Below, one piece after another: positions 1 to 6,616 of a stretch of DNA of 7,595 bases. A program made the position numbers and the translations under genes. This DNA is from an uncultured Prevotella sp. GTDB taxonomy: Bacteria > Bacteroidota > Bacteroidia > Bacteroidales > Bacteroidaceae. How positions within the stretch are numbered: the stretch's first letter is position 1; every line of letters starts with the position of its first letter. The stretch lies in the NCBI GenBank assembly GCA_900543155.1, contig UQQN01000108.1:1-7595 (forward strand), written 5' to 3'. The notes below the pieces were generated by a model that was not told the origin of the DNA, did not search any database, and saw only the letters and a program-made list of their open reading frames with translations.

Positions 1-17
1 AATGTTCACAAAAACAA

Positions 18-30
18 GCAGCGAAGCTGC
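18..30. repeat. Short perfect palindrome with GAA loop
   Basis: GCAGC (18-22) and GCTGC (26-30) are perfect reverse complements around a GAA loop. The core GCGAAGC is known to form an unusually stable DNA mini-hairpin. Weak outer arms ATGTT (2-6) and AACAT (32-36) could extend the structure. The same core recurs at 492-498 and 7578-7584, also outside genes. Function is unknown; it is probably part of a repeat that begins upstream of the window. Confidence 0.5.
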
Positions 31-38
31 AAACATCT

Positions 39-106
39 AAAATCGTGCAGAAAAATTCATGAATTTTGAACACCCTCCCCAAGGGGGGAGCTTGCGCGTG
101 AAAATT
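39..106. repeat. Degenerate repeat, copy 1, with G/C hairpin
   Basis: This is the first of two related units about 85 nt apart. Shared blocks with copy 2 are TGCAGAAAAA, TTTTGAACACCCT and GCGCGT, in that order. The unit contains a C-run/G-run hairpin, CTCCCC (75-80) with GGGGAG (85-90). It resembles the short interspersed repeats common in Bacteroidales intergenic DNA, but I cannot name the family. Confidence 0.6.
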
Positions 107-121
107 CTTGATAAATCTATC

Positions 122-190
122 AAATATCATGCAGAAAAACATTCTGGATTTTGAACACCCTACCCATTAGGGGTGAGGCTGGCGCGTAAA
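122..190. repeat. Degenerate repeat, copy 2, with G/C hairpin
   Basis: This is the second unit, with the same ordered blocks: TGCAGAAAAA, TTTTGAACACCCT and GCGCGT. The hairpin position is kept although its bases have changed: TACCC now faces GGGGT across ATTA. Keeping pairing while the sequence drifts suggests that the fold, not the letters, is maintained. Two examples are too few to prove it. Confidence 0.6.
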
Positions 191-248
191 ATATTAATCT
201 TACTCAAATAATCAGACACAGTTTTTTACTGGTGTTCCCCAAAAAACT

Positions 249-290
249 CGGTAAAACGGTCAAAAAAAACGGTAATTACCAGTTTTACCG
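249..290. promoter_or_regulatory. Inverted repeat of CGGT half-sites upstream of promoter
   Basis: CGGTAAAAC (249-257) and GTTTTACCG (282-290) are perfect 9-base reverse complements. Between them lie a further CGGT (257-260) and the 10-base palindrome GGTAATTACC (271-280). A related ACTGGT lies at 228-233. The block ends about 50 bases before the -7 element. A cluster of symmetric half-sites here looks like an operator or activator site, but no regulator can be assigned. A plain hairpin is the alternative. Confidence 0.4.
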
Positions 291-342
291 GTACAATTTG
301 TCTTGAAAATCAAGAAAACTCGTTCATTGAAGATATTTTTCG

Positions 343-350
343 TAACTTTG
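343..350 (+). promoter_or_regulatory. Bacteroidetes-type -7 promoter element
   Basis: TAACTTTG matches the phylum's -7 consensus TAnnTTTG and is followed by GCAC. No clear TTTG -33 element lies 19-21 bases upstream; the nearest TTG (327-329) is too close. Transcription would start near 355, giving a leader of about 210 nt before the lipoprotein gene at 564. It is the only good match in non-coding DNA on the plus strand, and it probably drives the whole five-gene cluster. Confidence 0.6.
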
Positions 351-366
351 CACACGGAAAGGGGAT

Positions 367-392
367 GGTATGCAATCTTACAGCATGATACC
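367..392 (+). other. Weak leader hairpin
   Basis: GGTAT (367-371) pairs with ATACC (388-392), and the inner bases GC (372-373) can pair with GC (383-384). It would lie 10-15 bases into the predicted transcript, so it could affect stability or translation of the leader. The stem is short and interrupted. Confidence 0.3.
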
Positions 393-483
393 GCAAAACT
401 ATCTGCGTAATGCCATGAAGCAATCTCCCCCAACACCTTGCCTTTAGCAAAAACAAACAAGACTAAAAGACAAACAAAACTTT

Positions 484-501
484 TAAGCCTAGCGAAGCTT
501 A
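484..501 (+). other. Leader hairpin around a GCGAAGC core
   Basis: TAAGC (484-488) pairs with GCTTA (497-501). Alternatively AGC (491-493) and GCT (497-499) can close on a GAA loop, giving the stable GCGAAGC mini-hairpin core. The element lies in the long leader about 60 bases before the first start codon. Role unknown. Confidence 0.3.
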
Positions 502-563
502 TGCCCTAAGCACGACTTAACCACACACAAACACACATACATTTTCAACTATAAACTTAAAAC

Positions 564-1775
564 ATGAAACGCATCGTTCTGTTCATCCAGTCAGCCATCA
601 TGCTCCTCGCCCTCAACTCGTGTATCCAAGACGAGCCACTTAATGCCGAATGCGACATTACAGGCGTTGATCAAAATTGGCTTGAAGAACACCGTAGCAT
701 ACTGAAAGGTGAACCCAATATTCAAAACGACTATATAGTGTTCACCATGGCAAACCGCGACATCAGTCGCAATGCCCTCAATCCTAAATTCACTTTAACC
801 GAAGGCGCTTGGCTCACTGCCAATGTCGACGGCATACAGGTTGAAGGAAATGGTATTACACGCGACTTCACTTCGCCCCAAACCTACACCACGCACTCGC
901 AAGATGGTAATTGGAGCAAAGACTATAAGGTTAGCTTTGAATTGCCTCCCGTAGAATACGACGAATGGCTTTTGGGCTTTGAGAATTTTAAACTCGATAC
1001 GCGCGGTAAATATCAAGAATGGTATGAACTCGATGCCAACGACCCTAATAACCCCGAACGCAAATATTGGGCTACAGGTAATGGAGGTTATGCCATTGCC
1101 AAAAGCAATGCACCCATTAACGACTATCCCACTATTGCCGTTGAAAATGGTGTAAATGGCAAAGCTATTAAATTAACCACCCGCGAAACGGGTTGGAAGA
1201 GCACCAAAATGCCTATTGCTGCAGGCAACATCTTTATTGGCACATTCAATGCCAGTGCGGCTGCTATCAGTGCAAAGAATGCCTTGAAAGCCACAAAGTT
1301 TGGTTTGCAGTTGGTTACGAAAAAGCCCGTTCGACTTGAAGGTTACTACAAATATAAGGCTGGAACTGAATTCCGCGATGGTAACTGGAAGCTCTATCCC
1401 GAGAAGCGCGATACTGCCGATATCTATGCAGTGGTTTATGAAACCGCTACACAAACCGAAATGGCACAGGGTGCTAAGTTTGTGCCGCTCGATGGTAACG
1501 ACGTGCTTACCTCAAACCGCATTGTGCTTATGGCACGCATCGACAAGCCCGTGGAATTTAGCGGTGAGATGGCAGACCTTGAAGCTTCAGAGTGGATTCA
1601 CTTTACGGAGCCCTTTAAACCCATGAATGGCAAGGTATTTGACGCCGACCGTTTGGCTGATGGCGGATATGCCATTGCCATTGTGATGACCTCAAGCCGA
1701 CAAGGTGCCTACTTTAAAGGTTGCGTAGGTTCTACTCTCTATGTTGACGAGATTAAATTGGTGAACGAGAAGTAA
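564..1775 (+). CDS. PCMD-domain surface lipoprotein
   Basis: This is a 403-residue lipoprotein of the PCMD family (putative carbohydrate metabolism domain). Residues 1-19 form a signal peptide ending in a lipobox, LNS-C, with the acylated cysteine at 20. The next residues, IQDEPLNAECDI, match the opening I recall for Bacteroidales members of this family. Residues about 55-127 look like a cadherin/Ig-like sandwich, with the motif DFTSPQTY then DGNW...YKVSFE. Residues about 135-400 form the PCMD domain, with GYYKYKAG (260-267), DIYAVVYE (286-293) and the closing GSTLYVDEIKLV (389-400). The family is named for proximity to glycan genes; no catalytic residues are visible and binding is more likely than catalysis. 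The acidic residues after the cysteine (QDE) are compatible with surface export, which is an inference. It is the first gene of the cluster, and the barrel gene follows after 18 nt. Confidence 0.88.
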   Translation: MKRIVLFIQSAIMLLALNSCIQDEPLNAECDITGVDQNWLEEHRSILKGEPNIQNDYIVFTMANRDISRNALNPKFTLTEGAWLTANVDGIQVEGNGITRDFTSPQTYTTHSQDGNWSKDYKVSFELPPVEYDEWLLGFENFKLDTRGKYQEWYELDANDPNNPERKYWATGNGGYAIAKSNAPINDYPTIAVENGVNGKAIKLTTRETGWKSTKMPIAAGNIFIGTFNASAAAISAKNALKATKFGLQLVTKKPVRLEGYYKYKAGTEFRDGNWKLYPEKRDTADIYAVVYETATQTEMAQGAKFVPLDGNDVLTSNRIVLMARIDKPVEFSGEMADLEASEWIHFTEPFKPMNGKVFDADRLADGGYAIAIVMTSSRQGAYFKGCVGSTLYVDEIKLVNEK

Positions 1776-1793
1776 AAATATAGCATACACTCA

Positions 1794-2570
1794 ATGAAAA
1801 AAATACTCTTCCTCCTCGCCCTCCTTACCACTTTCACTGCACAAGCGCAAAAGGTGAAGGAGGCAAAAGAAACCGATACAAACCTTATTAAGGCTGCCCT
1901 TAAAGGTTGGCATGTGCGCCTTGGTGCTGGCGTGAGTTTAGGTGGTACTTCGCCCATGCCCCTTCCTGCCGAAATTCGTGGCATCAATAGCTATAACCCC
2001 ACGCTCTGTGTGCAACTTGAAGGTGCCGTACACCGCAAGTTTGGCAAGCATTGGGGCACAATGATTGGTGTACGCTTCGAAAATAAAGGCATGAAGACCG
2101 ATGCCACTGTTAAAAACTACCACATGGAGGCTATTAACGATGATGGTACGGGTGTGGTAAATGGTGCTTGGACAGGTAACGTAAAGACTGAGGTAAGCAA
2201 CAACTATCTTACCTTCCCCGTTCTTGCCACTTATGCTTTTAACGACCGTTGGCAAGTGCAAGCAGGTCCTTACTTCTCATATCTCATCAACGGCACATTC
2301 TCGGGTAAGGCTTACGATGGCTACATCCGCAATGGCGACCCTACCGGTCAATATGCTGAAGTAGGAAGTGCCAGCTACGACTTCTCTAACGACTTGCGTC
2401 GCTTTCAGTGGGGCATTCAGTTTGGCGGTGAGTTCAAGGCTTACAAACACCTCTCAGTATCTGCTAACGTAGCCTGGGGCTTAAATGGCATTTTCCCCTC
2501 CGACTTCCCCAGTGTGACCTTTGCCCTCTACCCCATTTATGGCACTTTGGGCTTTAACTACTTGTTCTAA
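1794..2570 (+). CDS. Outer-membrane beta-barrel protein (porin/PorT-like family)
   Basis: This is a 258-residue outer-membrane barrel. Residues 1-19 are a Sec signal peptide (hydrophobic core LFLLALLTTF, cleavage likely after AQA). The mature part shows alternating amphipathic strands with typical turns: WHVRLGAGVSLGG (39-51), GTMIGVRFENKGM (88-100), YLTFPVLATYAF (138-149), WQVQAGPYFSYLING (153-167), FQWGIQFGGEF (204-214), LSVSANVAWGL (220-230) and the final YGTLGFNYLF. The terminal phenylalanine is the usual signal for barrel assembly. Size and pattern fit the outer-membrane beta-barrel family that includes PorT-like proteins, probably with 8-10 strands. Only 18 nt separate it from the PCMD lipoprotein gene, so the two are almost certainly co-transcribed and may form a complex. 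Nothing points to the specific T9SS protein PorT, so no symbol is given. Confidence 0.85.
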   Translation: MKKILFLLALLTTFTAQAQKVKEAKETDTNLIKAALKGWHVRLGAGVSLGGTSPMPLPAEIRGINSYNPTLCVQLEGAVHRKFGKHWGTMIGVRFENKGMKTDATVKNYHMEAINDDGTGVVNGAWTGNVKTEVSNNYLTFPVLATYAFNDRWQVQAGPYFSYLINGTFSGKAYDGYIRNGDPTGQYAEVGSASYDFSNDLRRFQWGIQFGGEFKAYKHLSVSANVAWGLNGIFPSDFPSVTFALYPIYGTLGFNYLF

Positions 2571-2624
2571 AGGTTTTAGCACAACTTTCTTAGCAAATAA
2601 ATAAAACAACTAACATAATTCTTT

Positions 2625-4385
2625 ATGAAGAAATTATTACTCACTTGCATCGCTGCTGCAGCAAGCTTCACTGCTTTTGCACAGACTGATGTAAAACCTG
2701 TAGTAAATAGCTACACAGGTGACCTCTACATTGCTCTTCAGACTGAAGAATACACAGACGACGCCCGAGTACCGGCTAAAGTTTTTGTGAATGCTTCAGA
2801 GACTGAAGGTAAGGTAGACTTTTCGCTGCCTAACTTCTCCTTTGCGGGTATGCAGTTGGGTGACATCTTTTTGCCCAACATCGCTCTCAACGAGGCTAAA
2901 GGCACTTACACTTTTGGCGAAAATCCCAACGTTCGCTTCAACTTTACTACTGCGGGTATCATAGCCGACGCACGTCTCGATGAGAAGCGTAGTTACATCA
3001 AGGGCGATAGCATTATTGCTTACATCCCAGTGCAGTGGATTAGGTCTGAAGATAGCAGCATGCCTATTTATGTACTCTTCAAGGGCTCTGTGACTAACCA
3101 TTTTGCGATTGAAAACGGCAACTTCAATGAGACTAGCATTTGGCAGCAAAGCCGTCCTTGGGACAGCACACATGGTATCTTTGATTGGAGTGAGTTGGAA
3201 AATAATGACGACTATTGGGACCAGTCAAAGTGGCAACTCTATGAATTCGTAACTCCCACTCCTTGGTGCATTGCAAACGTTACGGGTATGAATGGAATTG
3301 GTGCTACCTTAGTGGGTGAAAATATTCAGGTGAACGATGAGGAGGCTGAAGTTGCTGACTTTGCAGTTAAACTCACCAACCGTCCGAACCCCTTCATGGA
3401 TACTCAGATTGTTCCAGGCTACATGAGCTTGGGCACTACTTGGGCTACTGCCGATGTTATGAATCTTGAAAAGACTGCTGATGGTGGTGCTTTTGGTGGT
3501 ATTGCTTTCAAAGGCAAACCCGATGCCATTCAATTTGACTACATGCGCAGTCACGGCAAGGCTACTGGCGATGCCACTGCTAACGAAGGCGAAGAAACTT
3601 ACAAGGCTTCTACTATCAATGCAAATGAACCTGCCACTGTTGTTGCTTACTTATGGAAGGGTCAGTATGCACAAGCGAATGTGCCTGGCGAAACTAAATT
3701 TAGCAATCCGAGCAAGGTTACTATGTACAACCGCGACCGTAACATCTTAGGTCTTGAAACTACAACAGGTGGCAACGTTACAAAGAGCGAAGAAGCTGCT
3801 TGCGTGGCTTCGGTTGTAAAGAGCATCGAAGGCGACCAAACAAATTCTCTCGCAACAATGGTTGTAGATTTAAACTATGGTGAATTTGCAGGTACTGACG
3901 TTTTGCCCGACTCATTGAACATCATCTTCTCTGCAAGCGATTACTTTGGCAAGCGCAGCAAGGTGGGTGCAGGAAACTCTTTGAGTGTAGACAACGTTAA
4001 GTTGCTCTACTATCACAGTTTAAAGGACGTTACCTTCAATGGCAAACCTGTTGCCTTCTCTGAAGACAACACCGCAACTCTTACTGAGGGTTACGATGCC
4101 AAGAAACTTAGCTTTGTAAAGGTTGGTGAAGGTGCTACTGTATCAAGTTCTTTCAACAAAGAGACTAACGTACTTACACTTACTGTAAAAGCGCAAGACA
4201 TTCGCTTCAACCCCGAAGCTGTAACTACTTACACCATCCAGTTTGCTCCTACAGAAACAGGCATCAACGATGTGAAGACTAACGTTTCTGCAGTTTCAAA
4301 AACTATCTACACTATCGATGGCCGTCGTGCGAATACCCTCGTTAAGGGTGTAAACATCGTAGGTGGCAAAAAAATCGTAAAATAA
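2625..4385 (+). CDS. Secreted calycin-like / PCMD-like multidomain protein with T9SS-like tail
   Basis: This is a 586-residue exported protein. Residues 1-20 are a Sec signal peptide (cleavage near AFAQ). Residues about 27-157 resemble the Bacteroidales calycin-like beta-barrel domain (YTGDLYIAL, then FSLPNFSFAGMQLGDIFLPNI). Residues about 163-463 are a PCMD-like sandwich: an opening NFNE..IWQQSRPWD, GYMSLGTTW (265-273), DGGAFGGIAF (286-295), KPDA, VAYLWKGQY, RDRNILG and a closing LSVDNVKLLYY. Residues about 464-541 look like a cadherin-like sandwich (YTIQF end). Residues 544-586 (TGINDV, then IYTIDGRR and VGGKKIVK) match the short type A-like T9SS tail seen in Prevotella, which implies transport across the outer membrane. 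No catalytic site is evident; a binding or adhesive role is likely. It lies 54 nt after the barrel gene. Domain calls are from recognition of motifs, not a search. Confidence 0.82.
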   Translation: MKKLLLTCIAAAASFTAFAQTDVKPVVNSYTGDLYIALQTEEYTDDARVPAKVFVNASETEGKVDFSLPNFSFAGMQLGDIFLPNIALNEAKGTYTFGENPNVRFNFTTAGIIADARLDEKRSYIKGDSIIAYIPVQWIRSEDSSMPIYVLFKGSVTNHFAIENGNFNETSIWQQSRPWDSTHGIFDWSELENNDDYWDQSKWQLYEFVTPTPWCIANVTGMNGIGATLVGENIQVNDEEAEVADFAVKLTNRPNPFMDTQIVPGYMSLGTTWATADVMNLEKTADGGAFGGIAFKGKPDAIQFDYMRSHGKATGDATANEGEETYKASTINANEPATVVAYLWKGQYAQANVPGETKFSNPSKVTMYNRDRNILGLETTTGGNVTKSEEAACVASVVKSIEGDQTNSLATMVVDLNYGEFAGTDVLPDSLNIIFSASDYFGKRSKVGAGNSLSVDNVKLLYYHSLKDVTFNGKPVAFSEDNTATLTEGYDAKKLSFVKVGEGATVSSSFNKETNVLTLTVKAQDIRFNPEAVTTYTIQFAPTETGINDVKTNVSAVSKTIYTIDGRRANTLVKGVNIVGGKKIVK

Positions 4386-4408
4386 GCAACAACACTAAAA
4401 ACAAAATC

Positions 4409-4449
4409 GCAAAGCCGTCTTGAGAACATTCTCTCGCGGCTTTGCCTTT
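4409..4449 (+). terminator. Intergenic hairpin, possible attenuator
   Basis: GCAAAGCCG (4409-4417) and CGGCTTTGC (4437-4445) are perfect reverse complements, giving a 9-bp GC-rich stem. The loop holds a smaller stem, GAGA with TCTC. Only CTTT follows the stem, so the T-tract is poor and termination would be partial. It starts 24 nt after the stop of the preceding gene and ends 16 nt before the next ATG. It may reduce read-through into the downstream gene or protect an mRNA end. Confidence 0.55.
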
Positions 4450-4461
4450 AACACAAACAAT

Positions 4462-6582
4462 ATGAAAAAAATTTTATCATTCATTATGCTTGCAGCTACG
4501 GTTGCTGCAAATGCTCAACATTTGGACAACGAAACATTTGACTCTAATTGGGTTAAGTGTAATCCATGGGTAGGAGGTCAAAAAGTTAAAACGCAAGTTG
4601 GTACACAACCCAAAGGATGGAATGCTGCCAATATTTACGGAGTAGGTGGACAAGGAAAAAGTGATAAACTCGTAACTGAAACTACAGGTAGAGAAAACAC
4701 AGGAAAAGCCGTAATGATTCAAAATGTTGAGGCAGGTGCTTTAGGAATAACTTCTTGGGCACCAGGTTATTTGACTTTAGGAACGCCTTGGAATACCTCT
4801 GTAGGAACAGGTAAAAAAGATGGTGGTACCTTTGGCGGTATTGATTTTACTTATAAACCTGACGCTGTTTCATTTTACTACAAATGGAATAAAGATAAGG
4901 AAGGTAAAGCTTCTTTTATTGGGTATTTGTGGAACGGCACATATAGACAAACCAATGTACCTTCCGACAATATAGCTACGGATTTCTTCGGGGCTTCCCC
5001 CACTAAGGTAACAATGACAGACAGAGATCGTAACATTCTTGGTAAAGAAACGACCTATGGAGATAAAAAACTAAAATCTAAAGGTACATTAGTAGCATCA
5101 TATGAAGAATATATAGATGCAGCTGCAACATCTTGGACAAAAAAAACAATAGAATTCAACTATAAGAATGAAGAAGAACCTGAAAAGTTGAATCTGATAT
5201 TCTGTTCAAACGACTACTTTACTACTACTGTAACTGAGGCTGCAAATGCATTAATTATTGACGATGTTACATTAGTTTACTATAAGCATCTGTCTTCGCT
5301 AAAAATTAACGGAGTAACGCCTAAAGACTTTGTCGGTGATGTATCTGCAGACAATGAAACAACTGTAAAAATATCAGCAACCGACACTGAATATACTGAA
5401 GGTTGCGTAGAAGCTATTGCTGCAGGTAAAGGTGCTACCACATACGAAGAGTACAACCCCTTAACAGCTGTATACACAATTGTTGTTACTGCAGGCGACG
5501 AGTCTACAAAAACTTACGAAATACAGTTTAAGAATTCCTATAACCAAAAGGCTTATACAAATAGTTTGTTAGTAGAATTTAACGGCTACAACACTCCCAT
5601 CAGTACAAACACTATCCACTTACTTTCACACCAGACAGAAGAAAAATATGGATTTGTTCTTGAAAACTTCGTTTTTAATGGACAAAACATGGGTATGATT
5701 TATGTAAAAAATCTTACAAAAACCCAGAATTCGGATGGTACCATTACTTATGCCAATAATGAACCTGACCCTGTGTGCATCAAAGGATTGAATAATACAA
5801 TAGTACCTGTTTCAGTAACATCAAATGTTAACAAAAATGATGTTATGACTGCAACTATCACAATTAACTTAGGTGAAATAATGGGTGTTGTTACTGTAAC
5901 CTATGGTCCTCAGCTTATCATCAATCCTGCACAGTCACTCGAAACAGCCAATTCAACAGGTATCACTAACGTGGTTATGGCTCGCACTTTCAAGGCTGGT
6001 TGGAACACTTACTGCATGCCTTTTGACTATAATGTGGCAGATTTGGGAACTGATGTTAAGGTACAAGAATTTGTAAGCGCTGATAACAATGGCTTGAACT
6101 TTGCAGCTATTAGCGACGGTGTTTTGAAGGCAAATAATCCCTATTTGGTATTCTTCCCCGCAGAAACAGTTAAGGGTACGACCGATAAACCCATATACTT
6201 TGCAACTACTGTTAACTCATATACCCCCACACCTGTAACTCATGGTTCATACACCTTCTCAGGTAACTACACAGCAGGTATGAACATGAGTGGTAAGTAT
6301 GGCGTTGCAGATTTCAATGGTGTACAGAAGCTTCGCATTGGTGGTACTACTGCTACTCTCCCCGCAGGTTGTGCATACTTTACTACAACAAACAATGCTA
6401 ATGGCATGTTGATTCGCATGGACGGTGGAAACACTACAGGTATTCTCGATGTAAACACGGGTGTGGTTGTTGAAAACACTGCCGTTTACAACCTCCAAGG
6501 TGTAAAGGTTAGCAACAATGGCACTGCTGGTCTGCCTGCTGGCATCTATGTAATGGGTGGCAAAAAGGTGATTGTAAAGTAA
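4462..6582 (+). CDS. Secreted PCMD-like / calycin-like multidomain protein with T9SS-like tail
   Basis: This is a 706-residue protein counted from ATG 4462. A longer frame opens at TTG 4420, but its extra 14 codons lie in the hairpin and would mask the signal peptide (MKKILSFIMLAATVAANAQ), so the ATG is chosen. Residues about 20-278 are a PCMD-like sandwich homologous to the preceding gene (GYLTLGTPW, DGGTFGGIDF, KPDA, YLWNGTY, RDRNILG, LIIDDVTLVYY). Residues about 279-357 are a cadherin-like sandwich ending TYEIQF. Residues about 362-483 resemble the calycin-like domain (FVLENFVFNGQNMGMIYVKNL, then a closing VVTVTYGP). Residues about 505-650 contain GWNTYCMPF, a motif frequent near the C-terminus of Prevotella surface proteins. 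Residues about 660-706 are the T9SS-like tail (VYNLQGVKV, GIYVMGGKKVIVK). It is probably a surface binding protein. Base and codon use change sharply near 5930. Confidence 0.82.
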   Translation: MKKILSFIMLAATVAANAQHLDNETFDSNWVKCNPWVGGQKVKTQVGTQPKGWNAANIYGVGGQGKSDKLVTETTGRENTGKAVMIQNVEAGALGITSWAPGYLTLGTPWNTSVGTGKKDGGTFGGIDFTYKPDAVSFYYKWNKDKEGKASFIGYLWNGTYRQTNVPSDNIATDFFGASPTKVTMTDRDRNILGKETTYGDKKLKSKGTLVASYEEYIDAAATSWTKKTIEFNYKNEEEPEKLNLIFCSNDYFTTTVTEAANALIIDDVTLVYYKHLSSLKINGVTPKDFVGDVSADNETTVKISATDTEYTEGCVEAIAAGKGATTYEEYNPLTAVYTIVVTAGDESTKTYEIQFKNSYNQKAYTNSLLVEFNGYNTPISTNTIHLLSHQTEEKYGFVLENFVFNGQNMGMIYVKNLTKTQNSDGTITYANNEPDPVCIKGLNNTIVPVSVTSNVNKNDVMTATITINLGEIMGVVTVTYGPQLIINPAQSLETANSTGITNVVMARTFKAGWNTYCMPFDYNVADLGTDVKVQEFVSADNNGLNFAAISDGVLKANNPYLVFFPAETVKGTTDKPIYFATTVNSYTPTPVTHGSYTFSGNYTAGMNMSGKYGVADFNGVQKLRIGGTTATLPAGCAYFTTTNNANGMLIRMDGGNTTGILDVNTGVVVENTAVYNLQGVKVSNNGTAGLPAGIYVMGGKKVIVK

Positions 6583-6616
6583 CACAAAAACATCTCTAAA
6601 GCAAAAAATAAACACA

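Larger units (their letters stand above)
1..563. other. Gene-free 5' region with repeats, promoter and long leader
   Basis: No convincing coding region is visible on either strand. A 66-codon open frame on the minus strand (260-460) has no family resemblance and covers the promoter. The stretch has three parts. Positions 1-190 are repeat-like, with a small palindrome and two degenerate copies of a hairpin-bearing unit. Positions 190-300 are AT-rich and contain an inverted repeat of CGGT half-sites. Positions 340-563 contain a Bacteroidetes -7 element followed by a leader of roughly 210 nt with two weak hairpins. The last 60 nt before the first gene are A/C-rich, with no Shine-Dalgarno sequence, as is usual in this phylum. 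Confidence 0.75.

Noticed and set aside
39..190. CRISPR array
   Set aside because: Only two degenerate, long repeats are present, with no regular short repeat/spacer pattern and no cas genes.
260..460. 66-codon minus-strand open frame in the leader region
   Set aside because: It covers the promoter and leader, has no known family features, and its start region shows no support.
1475..1482. TAAGTTTG match to the -7 promoter consensus
   Set aside because: It lies inside the lipoprotein gene with no gene start shortly downstream; a chance match is more likely.
1794..2570. Naming the barrel gene porT
   Set aside because: Only general outer-membrane barrel features are visible; no T9SS core genes are nearby and family-level similarity does not identify that specific component.
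3466..3750. 94-codon plus-strand open frame inside the 586-residue gene
   Set aside because: It is an out-of-frame shadow of a well-supported gene with conserved motifs in the main frame.
4420..4461. Upstream TTG start extending the fourth large gene by 14 residues
   Set aside because: The extension is encoded by the hairpin loop and right arm and would place 14 extra residues before an otherwise perfect Sec signal peptide.
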